Assembly (NCBI GenBank): GCA_900315555.1
Contig: OMZN01000041.1
Span: 1 to 64,000 of the forward strand
Origin: an uncultured Eubacteriales bacterium
GTDB taxonomy: Bacteria > Bacillota > Clostridia > Peptostreptococcales > Anaerovoracaceae
Length of the DNA: 64,000 nt
Direction: 5' to 3'
The notes under the pieces were generated by a model that was not told the DNA's origin, ran no database searches, and saw nothing but the letters and a program-made list of their open reading frames with translations. A program made the translations under genes and the position numbers. Every line of letters starts with the position of its first letter. The stretch's first letter is position 1. Below are positions 36,202-44,847 of the stretch, piece by piece.

Positions 36202-37311
36202 CTATTTCAGGTTCTCGGGGTTGAGTCCTGCAAGTTCAGGCACGACGAAGCGGCCGTCCTTGCGGATCAGGCGGTCATCAAAGTAGATCTCGCCGCCGCC
36301 GTAGTCTTCTCTTTGAATCAGTACCAGATCCCAGTGAATCGCGGACGCATTGCCGTTAGGCGCATCTTCATAGGCTTCGCCCGGGGTGAGATGCAGACTG
36401 CCGCAGATTTTTTCGTCGAAAAGAGTGTCCTTCATGGGATGCAGCACGTAGGGGTTGACCCCCAGAGAAAATTCACCGAAGAAGCGAGCTCCTTCATCGG
36501 TATTCAAAAGCGCATTGATTCGGTCTTCGTCGTTGGCCTCAGCGTGCACGATTCTGCCGTTGCGAATCTCAAAGCGGATATTTTCGTAGGTGAAGCCCTG
36601 CTCTTCAGAAGGGGTGTTGTAGCTGATCATACCATTCATGGAATCCTTTACCGGCGCGGTGTAGACTTCGCCGTCAGGGATGTTGCACTCGCCGCTGCAC
36701 TTGACAGCGGGTATGCCTTTGATGGAGAAGGTCAGATCGGTGCCCGGCCCCTTGATCTGCACTTTGTCGGTGCGTTCCATCAATTCCTTGAGCGGATCCA
36801 TGGCCCGCGACATCCTGGCGTAGTCCAGTGTACAGACATCGTAGTAAAAGTCGGCAAAAGCTTCCTGGCTTGTGCCGGCAAGCTGTGCCATGGAAGCGTT
36901 GGGATAGCGCAGAATGACCCATTTGGTATTGTCTACGCGTTCATCGAGAACCGGTTTGAGTGCGCGGCTGTAAAGACCCAGCTGTTCGGCAGGCACGTCA
37001 GCCAGCTCTGCGGTGTTGCTGCTGCCCCGCACGGCGATGTAGGCGTCCATTTCCTTCATTTGATGCATGCGGTAGCGGTTCAGGGTTGTCAGCTGTTCTT
37101 CGGAGGCATGCAGCAGGATCTCTCGTGTGATGGGTGAACTGCTGCAGTTGACAAAAGGTTTTGCGCCGGCCGCGTACGCATTCTTGATCAGCTGCCGAAC
37201 CAGATTTTCGCATTCACTGCCCTCATACTCGATCAGGAGATTGTCTCCTGCCTGAAGATGTACGGAATAGCCCGTCAGGAGGGCTGCAAGTTTTTCATCT
37301 CTATAATCCAT
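36202..37311 (-). CDS. Aminopeptidase (peptidase M29 family)
   Basis: A 369-residue cytosolic metallo-aminopeptidase of the AmpS/AmpT group. Family ligands are visible: CSGECNIPDGEVYTAP (Glu residues), EFSLGVNP, HLTPGEAYED and SAIHWDLV near the C-terminus. Length is slightly below the usual ~410. The gene is alone on the minus strand, with a near-consensus promoter and AAGGAGG before the ATG. Confidence 0.9.
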   Translation of the reverse strand: MDYRDEKLAALLTGYSVHLQAGDNLLIEYEGSECENLVRQLIKNAYAAGAKPFVNCSSSPITREILLHASEEQLTTLNRYRMHQMKEMDAYIAVRGSSNTAELADVPAEQLGLYSRALKPVLDERVDNTKWVILRYPNASMAQLAGTSQEAFADFYYDVCTLDYARMSRAMDPLKELMERTDKVQIKGPGTDLTFSIKGIPAVKCSGECNIPDGEVYTAPVKDSMNGMISYNTPSEEQGFTYENIRFEIRNGRIVHAEANDEDRINALLNTDEGARFFGEFSLGVNPYVLHPMKDTLFDEKICGSLHLTPGEAYEDAPNGNASAIHWDLVLIQREDYGGGEIYFDDRLIRKDGRFVVPELAGLNPENLK

Positions 37312-37337
37312 CGTAGGGTACCTCCTTGTTCTGCCAT

Positions 37338-37366
37338 ATTATATATTGAAATGTAAAGCGGTTCAA
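37338..37366 (-). promoter_or_regulatory. Promoter of the M29 aminopeptidase
   Basis: Minus strand TTGAAC (37366-37361), 17-base spacer, TATAAT (37343-37338), followed by AAGGAGG and the ATG at 37311. From here to 37590 I see no further gene. Confidence 0.85.
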
Positions 37367-37590
37367 CGGGGGCAGTCCAACAGGGAATGCCGGCTGGTTT
37401 TATCAGGCGGCGATCCGGCCCTGCCAAGAGAGGAAAAAGGGTGAAAATCCTGCAGATGACATTTGACGATGCAGGCAGATGAAATTTTCTGCCGCTGTAC
37501 AGAATCTATGACTGGAAATGGCAGCGAAGATGGTGTATACTGGCAAAGTCAGCTTGTCCCTGCCATGCCGCAGGCAAAGCATCGACATGA

Positions 37591-37680
37591 GGAAGCGTAT
37601 CGAAGTGGTCATAACGAGCCGCACTCGAAATGCGGTTGTCCTTTCTGGGCACGTGGGTTCGAATCCCACCGCTTCCGCCA
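37591..37680 (+). tRNA. tRNA-Ser(CGA)
   Basis: Complete cloverleaf: acceptor GGAAGCG/CGCTTCC with discriminator G and encoded CCA, D stem TCG/CGA, anticodon stem CCGCA/TGCGG with loop CTCGAAA (anticodon CGA at 37626-37628), a long variable arm typical of serine tRNA, and T arm GTGGG/CCCAC with TTCGAAT. It reads UCG codons. Confidence 0.96.
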
Positions 37681-37693
37681 AAGTATACTGCAA

Positions 37694-37758
37694 AAGCCGC
37701 TGGAAATGCATGCGGCGCGGGTGCGATTGCCGCGCTGCATGATGCCCGGCGGCTTTTT
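37694..37758 (+). terminator. Terminator after tRNA-Ser
   Basis: AAGCCGC (37694-37700) pairs with GCGGCTT (37749-37755) and an inner ATGCA/TGCAT plus GCGGC-rich stem fills the loop; TTTTT follows. The rest of the tRNA-feoA gap holds the feoA promoter and operator. Confidence 0.8.
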
Positions 37759-37853
37759 GGTTTCGTTTTTTCATCTGCCTCAAGGTGCGCATTTTACGAA
37801 CTGCAGACAGAATGGTTTTCAACTTACTGGTAAGGCAGTGCTAACATTTTTGA

Positions 37854-37882
37854 TTGACTTTCTTCATGCCAAGAGGTATGCT
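37854..37882 (+). promoter_or_regulatory. feoA operon promoter
   Basis: TTGACT (37854-37859), 17-base spacer, TATGCT (37877-37882). The predicted start near 37889 coincides with a palindrome. Confidence 0.8.
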
Positions 37883-37888
37883 TAAAAC

Positions 37889-37904
37889 GTTAGATATAGC
37901 TAAC
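37889..37904 (+). promoter_or_regulatory. Candidate metalloregulator operator
   Basis: GTTAG-ATATAG-CTAAC, a 5+6+5 inverted repeat covering the predicted transcription start of feoA. Its TTAG/CTAA arms recall DtxR/MntR-type operators. A further GCTAAC half-site lies at ~37839-37845. Regulator identity is inference. Confidence 0.5.
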
Positions 37905-37991
37905 AGCATATTGGCATATACAGATTAAGATATTAACCGTAATCAATGCTGGTGTTAACCAACAGATCCCGCACAGGGAGAAAGGAAAAGA

Positions 37992-38222
37992 ATGATGCCT
38001 TTGACATTAGCAAATGCAGGCGACGAGATGCTGGTCAGGAAGGTGAACGGCACCAAAGAAGTGAAAAAGCATCTGGAAGACATGGGCTTTGTGGATGGTG
38101 CTGTCGTCAAAGTGGTATCCAAGGTAGGGAAAGGCAATCTTGTCATCTCCGTAAAGGGTGCTCGCTTTGCCTTGGGAAGCCAGCTTGCCATGAAGATCAT
38201 GGCTGACAAAAAAGAAAATTAA
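37992..38222 (+). CDS. feoA: FeoA-family ferrous iron protein
   Basis: A 76-residue SH3-like FeoA protein (MPLTLANAGDEMLVRKVNG, HLEDMGFVDGAVVKVVSK, ARFALGSQLAMKI). FeoA normally helps the FeoB Fe(II) transporter, but no feoB is in the window. Here it heads an operon with DUF6110 and a P1B-type ATPase. AAAGGA precedes the ATG. Confidence 0.9.
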   Translation: MMPLTLANAGDEMLVRKVNGTKEVKKHLEDMGFVDGAVVKVVSKVGKGNLVISVKGARFALGSQLAMKIMADKKEN

Positions 38223-38255
38223 TAACATCACGTAAACGAAAGGAAGGCAGAAACA

Positions 38256-38552
38256 ATGGCATGGAATTGGAACAAGACAGCAATGTTCGTGGGCGGTCTG
38301 CTGACAGGAACAGCAGGCATATCGATACTTTCCAGTGAGGATGCGAAGAAAGTATATACGCACTGTGCAGCTGCCGTGATGCGCGGCAGGGATAAGGTGA
38401 TGGAAGTCTGTTCGACGCTGCAGGCAAGCGGCGGTGATATTGCGGCAGATGCAGCGGATATCAATGAAAAGCGGAAGGCTGAAAAGAAAGAGCGGGAGAT
38501 CGAACAGGCAAAAGCAGTCCTGGCAGCCTATGAGGAAGAACAGAAAGCATAA
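38256..38552 (+). CDS. DUF6110-like small membrane protein
   Basis: A 98-residue protein with one N-terminal hydrophobic segment (FVGGLLTGTAGISIL, residues ~11-25) and a charged C-terminal helix. It resembles the short proteins found next to P1B ATPases in Clostridia (DUF6110 from memory). Its stop and the ATPase start share one base (TAATG), so it is probably an accessory of the pump. Function unknown. Confidence 0.7.
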   Translation: MAWNWNKTAMFVGGLLTGTAGISILSSEDAKKVYTHCAAAVMRGRDKVMEVCSTLQASGGDIAADAADINEKRKAEKKEREIEQAKAVLAAYEEEQKA

Positions 38553-40654
38553 TGAAGTTTTTTGTACTGCATGAATCAACATGGCGTATCCGCCTTCGTA
38601 TCGCCCAGCTGGGGATGACCCTGCGGCAGGCTGATCTCCTCGAATACTACCTGCAGGAGCAGGACAGCGTTGATAAAGCCAAGGTCCTTGACCGAACCGG
38701 CGAGGTGGTTATCTTCAGGACGCGGAAGACAGAGGACTGGAGCGGCATCCGTTCGGCGCTGGAGAATTTTTCTTATCAGGATGAGCGCCTCTGTGAACTG
38801 GTGCCGCAGGAGACCGGCCGGGATGTCGATCGGAAATACGCCGAAAAGCTTACTATGATGATCCTTGGGAGAATTTTCCGAAGGATCTTTTTTCCTGCTC
38901 CTCTCAGAATGATCTGGACTGTGGCCAAGAGCATCCGCTTCCTGATCAAGGGCCTGAGGGCACTCTTTACGCGGGGACTTGATGTATCTGTGCTGGATGC
39001 AGCGGCCATTACGGCCTCGCTGTGGCAGAAGGATTATGCAACAGCGGGTTCCGTGATGTTCCTGCTCAATATCGGGGAACTGCTTGAGGCCTGGACCCAC
39101 AAGAAATCCGTCAATGATCTTGCCAGAACCATGTCTCTGAAGGTAGAGAAGGTCTGGAGGAAGAAGGAGGACGGAGAAGAAGAGCTCGTTGGGATCGGCA
39201 GCATTGAAAAGCATGACCGCGTGGTGATCCGAACCTCGGACATCGTGCCTTTGGACGGCAAGGTGATAGAGGGAACGGTGATGGTCAACCAGGCTTCCAT
39301 GACGGGAGAATCCGTTCCTGTCGCGAGGAAAGCAGGCGGCTATGTCTATGCCGGTACGGTGGTTGAAGAGGGAGAATGCACCATCGAGGTCACGAAAACG
39401 GCAGGAAGCGGCAAATACGATCAGATCGTCAGGATGATTGAGGAATCGGAAAAGCTCAAATCAAACACAGAGGCCAGGGCTTTCCACCTTGCGGATAAAC
39501 TGGTGCCTTATTCACTTGGCGGGACAGCGTTTACCTGGCTGCTGACCCGGAATGTGAACCGGGCGATCTCGTTCCTGATGGTTGATTTTTCCTGTGCTTT
39601 GAAGCTCTCCATGCCGTTGGCGGTGCTGTCTGCCATCAAAGAGGCCGGCAGCCACGATATTTCTGTCAAAGGCGGCAAATTCCTGGAAGCTGTGGCGCAG
39701 GCAGAAACGATCGTGTTTGACAAGACGGGCACGCTGACCCATGAAACGCCAACTGTTGTGGATGTGGTTACCTTCGGCGATATGAAGGAAGAGGATGCGC
39801 TGCGGATGGCGGCCTGCCTGGAAGAGCATTATCCCCACTCCATGGCAAATGCAGTGGTGAAAGCTGCTGCCGAACGGGATCTGGTGCACAAAGAGATGCA
39901 TTCCAAGGTGGAATACGTCGTGGCGCATGGGATCTCCAGCCGGGTGGATGGAAAACGAGCGCTCATCGGCAGCTACCACTTTGTCTTCGAGGATGAGAAG
40001 GTCAGGATGCCGGAAGGTGAGGAGGACGTTCTTCGTGCACTGCCGGATGAATATACCCATTTATATCTTGCCATTGACGGCGTACTGGTGGCCGTTATCT
40101 GCATCTTTGATCCACTGCGGGAAGAAGCGCCGGAAGTGATCCGTGCGCTGCATCAGGCCGGCTTTGACCGCGTATGCATGATGACGGGGGACAATGAGCG
40201 AACTGCATCCGCTGTGGCACGGGAACTGAAGCTGGATGAATACCATGCTGAAGTGCTGCCTGAAGAAAAAGCTGCCTTCATCAAGCAGGAACACGCTGCC
40301 GGCCGCAAGGTGATCATGGTGGGCGACGGTGTCAATGATACGCCTTCCTTATCGGAAGCAGATGCCGGTATCGCTATCCGCGGAGGTGCTGCCATCGCCA
40401 GCGAAGTAGCTGACATCATCGTCTCTGCCGAAGACCTGCACCGGCTGGTTCTGCTGAAGCAGCTGAGCAATGCTCTGATGAAGAGGATCCGGTCCAACTA
40501 CCGGTTTATCATGGGATTCAATGCGGGGCTGATTGCACTCAGCGTATCCGGTATTCTGCCGCCGGCTACCTCGGCATTGCTGCACAATGTCAGCACTGTG
40601 GTCACCGGACTGCGCAGCATGACGGAGCTGCTGTCGGAATCCAAAGAGCATTGA
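38552..40654 (+). CDS. P1B-type heavy-metal ATPase with SCA motif
   Basis: A 700-residue ATP-driven metal pump. It has an N-terminal soluble region without a CxxC metal-binding domain, membrane helices, the actuator TGES (residues 251-254), phosphorylation site DKTGT (Asp390) and hinge GDGVNDTPSL. The transmembrane metal motif is SCA (347-349, DFSCALKLSMP) instead of CPC or SPC, and the usual HP locus reads HYPHS (425-429). These differences argue against copper and towards Fe(II) or Mn(II) handling, in keeping with feoA upstream; this is inference. Confidence 0.88.
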   Translation: MKFFVLHESTWRIRLRIAQLGMTLRQADLLEYYLQEQDSVDKAKVLDRTGEVVIFRTRKTEDWSGIRSALENFSYQDERLCELVPQETGRDVDRKYAEKLTMMILGRIFRRIFFPAPLRMIWTVAKSIRFLIKGLRALFTRGLDVSVLDAAAITASLWQKDYATAGSVMFLLNIGELLEAWTHKKSVNDLARTMSLKVEKVWRKKEDGEEELVGIGSIEKHDRVVIRTSDIVPLDGKVIEGTVMVNQASMTGESVPVARKAGGYVYAGTVVEEGECTIEVTKTAGSGKYDQIVRMIEESEKLKSNTEARAFHLADKLVPYSLGGTAFTWLLTRNVNRAISFLMVDFSCALKLSMPLAVLSAIKEAGSHDISVKGGKFLEAVAQAETIVFDKTGTLTHETPTVVDVVTFGDMKEEDALRMAACLEEHYPHSMANAVVKAAAERDLVHKEMHSKVEYVVAHGISSRVDGKRALIGSYHFVFEDEKVRMPEGEEDVLRALPDEYTHLYLAIDGVLVAVICIFDPLREEAPEVIRALHQAGFDRVCMMTGDNERTASAVARELKLDEYHAEVLPEEKAAFIKQEHAAGRKVIMVGDGVNDTPSLSEADAGIAIRGGAAIASEVADIIVSAEDLHRLVLLKQLSNALMKRIRSNYRFIMGFNAGLIALSVSGILPPATSALLHNVSTVVTGLRSMTELLSESKEH

Positions 40655-40672
40655 CAGGCCAAAGAGCATTGA
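40641..40672 (+). repeat. Tandem duplication across the ATPase stop codon
   Basis: CCAAAGAGCATTGA at 40641-40654 (including the stop TGA) is repeated exactly at 40659-40672 with an 18-base period. Confidence 0.9.
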
Positions 40673-40704
40673 AAGAAAGCCTTGACAGGACGGCAGAAAC
40701 CCGG

Positions 40705-40733
40705 TTGACTTGACACCTTTCTTGCAATATATT
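40705..40733 (+). promoter_or_regulatory. Promoter upstream of a small membrane protein
   Basis: TTGACT (40705-40710), 17-base spacer, TATATT (40728-40733). Confidence 0.7.
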
Positions 40734-40827
40734 GATGGTAATGTCTTTGATGCAGTGAAGCCGTGCGCAGGAAAGAGGCAGCCTGTGCGGCATGCCGGCG
40801 TGCGGCGGCAGGAAAGGGGTAGGCGCA

Positions 40828-41019
40828 GTGAATCGGATCCTGCGGATAACAGCGGCCATGGCAGCCGTGTTGACAGGTATGGGCTTGATGGGAAGCAGTT
40901 TTGCCTCTCTTCCGGGCGGGGCGGATACCTTTCGCCACATCACACCGTATATCGTTGTGCTTGCGGCTATGGTTCTCATTATCGTGATTTTCAGCCTGGT
41001 GAACCGAAGCAGAAAATAG
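40828..41019 (+). CDS. Small two-span membrane protein
   Basis: A 63-residue protein starting at a GTG (40828) with AGGAAAGGGG just upstream; an in-frame ATG at 40792 would add 12 residues with a poor ribosome site. Two hydrophobic segments (ITAAMAAVLTGMGLMG and ITPYIVVLAAMVLIIVIFSLV) flank a short loop, and the end is basic (NRSRK). I do not recognise it. It has its own promoter and terminator, which supports it being real. Confidence 0.55.
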   Translation: MNRILRITAAMAAVLTGMGLMGSSFASLPGGADTFRHITPYIVVLAAMVLIIVIFSLVNRSRK

Positions 41020-41062
41020 CGGAGGGAAATCCCATACAAACAAGGCAATAGTGCAGAACAGG

Positions 41063-41111
41063 AAAAGATCTGCTGTCGGGAACGGCTCCTGCCGCCCGCA
41101 GCAGATCTTTT
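41063..41111. terminator. Bidirectional terminator
   Basis: AAAAGATCTGCTG (41063-41075) pairs perfectly with CAGCAGATCTTTT (41099-41111). A-run and T-run on both sides allow it to serve the small protein gene on + and paaK on -. Confidence 0.9.
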
Positions 41112-41156
41112 ATCGCTTGTGTTATTCTTTTCTTCCTTATTCGTATCGTTTCGTCT

Positions 41157-42392
41157 TTATTCGTATCGTTCGTCGATGACCCGCTTCGTCTTCTTTTCAC
41201 TGCGGGGCAGGACACCCAGTTCCACGACCTTGACCAGCGGTGTGAAGCCAATGCGGCTCTTGACCGCAGCAGCGACCTCATCAGCCGTTTCCAGGAAGTC
41301 TTCGTGGCCGTTGGTTTCTACATAGATGCGCATCGTGTCCCTGCCGTCCAGATGGGAAATGCGGATCTGATATTCACTGGAGAGCTGCGGGAAGCCGCCG
41401 AGAATTTCCTCGATCTGCTTGGGGAAGACATTGACACCCTTGATTTTCATCATGTCATCGCTGCGGCCGACAATGGCGTCGATCCTCGGGTAGCGGCTGC
41501 CGCAGGGACATGTTCCGGGAATGATGCGGGAAATGTCGTGTGTGCGGTAACGGATCAGCGGTGCGCCTTCCTTCACCAGGGTTGTGATGACGATTTCGCC
41601 ATACGTACCGTCCGGCACATTGTCTCCGGTCTCGGGATCAATGATCTCAAGATAAAGGTAATCATCCCAGATATGCATGCCGGCATCATAGCGGCAGCTG
41701 ATGCCGATGCCCGGACCGTAGATCTCGGTGAGGCCGTAGATGTCGTAGAGTTCTATGCCCAGCTCCCTGGAGATGCGGTTACGCATCTTCCTGCCCCAGC
41801 GTTCCGAACCGATGACGCCCTTGCGCAGATGGATGTTGTTTCCGATGCCGCGTGCGGCGATTTCTTCGGCAAGCAGAAGGGCATAGGAGGAGGTGGCACA
41901 CAGGACACTCGTCTGCAGATCCATCATCATCTGCAGCTGTTTGTTGGTGTTGCCGGGGCCCATCGGAATGACCATGGCGCCCAGCTTTTCGGCACCGTTC
42001 TGAAAGCCGATGCCGGCGGTCCAAAGGCCGTAGCCGGGGGTGATCTGGATACGGTCCCGGTTCGTTATGCCGGCGAATTCATAGCAGCGTTTGAACATCT
42101 CGCCCCAGTCATCCACATCCTTAGCTGTGTAGGGAATGATGACCGGCGTGCCGGTGGTGCCTGAAGAGGAGTGGATACGGACGATCTCCTCTTCGGGCAC
42201 GGCCATCAGCCCCAGAGGGTAAGCGCTTCGAAGGTCCTGTTTTTCGGAAAAAGGCAGGGCGTGAAAGTCATCGGCGCTGTGAATGCCGGTGATGCCGGCT
42301 TCCTTGAGTCGGTGGCCGTAAAAGTTGTTGCTTTGAATCAGACGCTGGATCTGGTTGTTTACCTGCCCCAGCTGCGTTTCATTGATTTCCAT
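41157..42392 (-). CDS. paaK: Phenylacetate-CoA ligase-type acyl-CoA ligase
   Basis: Adenylate-forming enzyme that activates aryl-acetates with CoA. The 411-residue product has the P-loop-like HSSSGTTGTPVIIPYT (residues ~84-99), YGLTEIYGPG and the C-terminal SDDMMKIKGVNVFPKQIE. It lies directly after iorB, so it probably interconverts the aryl-acetyl-CoA made by the indolepyruvate oxidoreductase with the free acid, yielding ATP. The ATG at 42392 keeps the usual N-terminus; a start nine residues earlier (42419) is possible. Confidence 0.92.
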   Translation of the reverse strand: MEINETQLGQVNNQIQRLIQSNNFYGHRLKEAGITGIHSADDFHALPFSEKQDLRSAYPLGLMAVPEEEIVRIHSSSGTTGTPVIIPYTAKDVDDWGEMFKRCYEFAGITNRDRIQITPGYGLWTAGIGFQNGAEKLGAMVIPMGPGNTNKQLQMMMDLQTSVLCATSSYALLLAEEIAARGIGNNIHLRKGVIGSERWGRKMRNRISRELGIELYDIYGLTEIYGPGIGISCRYDAGMHIWDDYLYLEIIDPETGDNVPDGTYGEIVITTLVKEGAPLIRYRTHDISRIIPGTCPCGSRYPRIDAIVGRSDDMMKIKGVNVFPKQIEEILGGFPQLSSEYQIRISHLDGRDTMRIYVETNGHEDFLETADEVAAAVKSRIGFTPLVKVVELGVLPRSEKKTKRVIDERYE

Positions 42393-42452
42393 GGAATTGG
42401 CTTCTTTCTGCCGGTGCACCGGCGGTTTGACGTTGAGTTGGCAAAGGGTGCT

Positions 42453-43028
42453 TCATCGGCTGGTGTAATTGAGCGCACGATCATTAAGTGCATGGACTTT
42501 TTCCGGCATTTTCTGGTGGACTGCCTGACGCAGATCGTCCACGCCAAGACCCAGCTCACCGCTGCGGGCCGCAGCACCAAGAAGAACCACATTGAGAACT
42601 TTGGCTGAACCCAGGTCACTGGCGGCCTGCTCGGCATCCACCATCGTCAGATGCTGCACATGATGGCGAAGGTAGTCCAGGATTTCCTCGAGCGGATAAC
42701 CGGTATCACCGATGAGCGCGCTGACCGGCATGACCGGTCTGCTGCTGACGACGACGGCGCCATCCGGCTTGAGGAAGGGCAGCTGGCGTACGGTCTCTGC
42801 CGGTTCAAAGCCGATGATCAGATCCGCTTTGCCTCGGCCGATCAGCGGTGCATGCGGACCGCTGCCCATGCGCAGATGGGAAAAGACACTGCCTCCCCGC
42901 TGTGCCATGCCGATCGTCTCGGCAGATTGTATCTTGATATCTTTAGCCATAGCGGCGGCAGCAATCAGCTTGCTGGCCAGAATCGTGCCCTGGCCGCCGA
43001 CGCCACAAAGAATGATATTCTTAGGCAT
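42453..43028 (-). CDS. iorB: Indolepyruvate ferredoxin oxidoreductase beta subunit
   Basis: Gamma-domain subunit of the 2-oxoacid oxidoreductase for aryl pyruvates. The 191-residue product starts MPKNIILCGVGGQGTILASK and contains AQRGGSVFSHLRMG, both family motifs. It overlaps the end of iorA by eight bases, with GGAGGT before its ATG inside iorA. Together they turn indole-, phenyl- or hydroxyphenyl-pyruvate into the acyl-CoA, reducing ferredoxin. Confidence 0.94.
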   Translation of the reverse strand: MPKNIILCGVGGQGTILASKLIAAAAMAKDIKIQSAETIGMAQRGGSVFSHLRMGSGPHAPLIGRGKADLIIGFEPAETVRQLPFLKPDGAVVVSSRPVMPVSALIGDTGYPLEEILDYLRHHVQHLTMVDAEQAASDLGSAKVLNVVLLGAAARSGELGLGVDDLRQAVHQKMPEKVHALNDRALNYTSR

Positions 43029-44847
43029 TGTGGTCACCTCCTTCAATGGCATTGACCGGACAGATTTGTTCGCACAGCGTGCAGCCGGTGCACTGGGAAG
43101 CATCGATAAAAGCTTTCCCTTCCCGCAGAATAAGGGCGGGACAGCCCAGTTCGCGGATGCAGCGCTGGCATCCGGTGCACTGCTCTGCCTTCACGTGCGA
43201 GCATCCCTTGGGGCGGGTCAGGGTGACACAAGGCGAGCGGAAAATGATGGCTTTGACGCCGGGCTCCTCTGCGACGCGGCGCACGGTTTCGACGGAAGCC
43301 GCATGATCCAGGGGATCTGCCGTCTCGACCGTCGTCAGTCCGATACCGCGCAGTATGTTTTCTATGCTGACTTTGTCAACGATCTGTCCCATCATCGTGC
43401 GGCCGGTGCCGGGGTGCGGCTGGTGGCCGGTCATCGCGGTGGTGGCATTGTCAAGCACCACCAGGGTCATGTCCGCCTGGTTATAGTAGGCGTTGATCGT
43501 GCCGGTGATGCCGGAGGCAAAGAACGTGGAATCGCCTACGAAGCCGAAGCATTTCGTATCAGGATCGGTATGGCCGACGCCCTGTGCGATGGTGATGCCT
43601 GCCCCCATGCAGAGACAGGTGTCGCACATATCCAGCGGCATGGCATTGGCCAGCGTGTAGCAGCCAATGTCGCCGCAGAAAATGCTCTTCCGTCCTTTCA
43701 TGGCTTCTTTTACCGCATAGAAAGAGGCGCGGTGTGGACATCCGGCACACAGAACCGGCGGGCGCACCGGCAGCGCGGGGAGAGGTGCGGCCGCTTCTGC
43801 TGCTTCCGCATTTGGTGTACGTCCGAGGAAGCGGTCGATGGCTGCCCCGACGGAAGCCGGGGTATTTTCCCCGGAGGATGCAATATCATCGGTCATTTTG
43901 CCGCGGATCCTCACAGGAAGGTGGTATTTGCCGCAGAGGCTGATCAGTGCCCGTTCAATGACCGGATCCAGTTCCTCGACACAGAGGACTTCATCCAGTC
44001 CCTTCAGAAACTGCAGTCCCAGTTCCTCCGGGAAGGGGAACGGTGTGGTGACTTTCAGAAGGCGGACGTCATCTGCGGACGAGAGATTATCCAGGACATA
44101 TTGATAATTCATGCCGTGGCTGGCGATCCCCCGCCGGCAGTTTTCATCGCCTGCTGACGGTACGATGGCGTTGCGCGGATAGCTGGAAAAGACCTCTGTC
44201 AGATCCCGGTTTCTCTTTTCGATCAAAGCATGATTCTTCACCGAAAGCCGCGGGAAGATCACCCAGCGGGCCGGATCACGCTGCCAGGAGGCTTTGGCGT
44301 GCGGGGTGTATTCTGCTGTGTCTTTAATGTCGATGGACTGGTAGCCGTGATCGATGCGCGTGGTGGCGCGGAAAAAGACAGGCGTGTGATAGCGGTGGGA
44401 AAAAGCGAACGCTTCCTGAATCATGGCGTAAGCCTCTTCCACGGAAGAAGGATCGAAGACAGGAACCTTGGAAAACATGCCGAAGGTCCGGGTGTCCTGT
44501 TCGGTCTGGGAAGAGATGGGACCGGGATCATCGGCGACCATGATGACCAGAGCGCCTTCCACACCGACATACTCCAGGCTCATCAGCGGATCAGCCGCCA
44601 CGTTCAGCCCGACCTGCTTCATGGTGACCATGGCGCGGGCACCGCAGTAGGCAGCACCGGCTGCGACTTCCATGCCGGCCTTCTCATTGATGGACCACTC
44701 TACGTGGATGTCACCGGGATTGTGGGATGCCACGGTCTCCAGCACCTCTGTGGAGGGCGTCCCGGGGTAGCCGGCGATAAGGTCGATGCCGGCCGCTATG
44801 GCGCCCAGGGCGATCGCCTCGTTCCCCATCAGGAATTCTCTATGCAT
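43021..44847 (-). CDS. iorA: Indolepyruvate ferredoxin oxidoreductase alpha subunit
   Basis: A 608-residue thiamine-diphosphate enzyme. The N-terminal pyruvate-ferredoxin-oxidoreductase-like domain (GAIAAGIDLIAGYPGTPSTEV) is followed by a TPP-binding region (GDIGCYTL, GDSTFFASGITG...NA) and two [4Fe-4S] clusters near the C-terminus (CTGCQRCIRELGCP and CTGCTLCEQICP). The ATG at 44847 follows GAGGTAAGATTT; upstream in-frame sequence to 44976 is not protein-like. It heads the iorA-iorB-paaK operon for amino-acid fermentation. Confidence 0.95.
   Translation of the reverse strand: MHREFLMGNEAIALGAIAAGIDLIAGYPGTPSTEVLETVASHNPGDIHVEWSINEKAGMEVAAGAAYCGARAMVTMKQVGLNVAADPLMSLEYVGVEGALVIMVADDPGPISSQTEQDTRTFGMFSKVPVFDPSSVEEAYAMIQEAFAFSHRYHTPVFFRATTRIDHGYQSIDIKDTAEYTPHAKASWQRDPARWVIFPRLSVKNHALIEKRNRDLTEVFSSYPRNAIVPSAGDENCRRGIASHGMNYQYVLDNLSSADDVRLLKVTTPFPFPEELGLQFLKGLDEVLCVEELDPVIERALISLCGKYHLPVRIRGKMTDDIASSGENTPASVGAAIDRFLGRTPNAEAAEAAAPLPALPVRPPVLCAGCPHRASFYAVKEAMKGRKSIFCGDIGCYTLANAMPLDMCDTCLCMGAGITIAQGVGHTDPDTKCFGFVGDSTFFASGITGTINAYYNQADMTLVVLDNATTAMTGHQPHPGTGRTMMGQIVDKVSIENILRGIGLTTVETADPLDHAASVETVRRVAEEPGVKAIIFRSPCVTLTRPKGCSHVKAEQCTGCQRCIRELGCPALILREGKAFIDASQCTGCTLCEQICPVNAIEGGDHNA

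Noticed and set aside
37403-37822. Minus-strand 139-residue frame with AVGFEPTCPERTTAF
   Set aside because: It is antisense to tRNA-Ser and its terminator; this peptide is a well-known false prediction over tRNA-Ser genes.
37681-37991. Possible small gene or second tRNA between tRNA-Ser and feoA
   Set aside because: Only the tRNA terminator and the feoA promoter/operator are visible; no coding frame with a ribosome site.
42712-44157. Plus-strand frame (481 codons)
   Set aside because: Antisense shadow of iorB and iorA.
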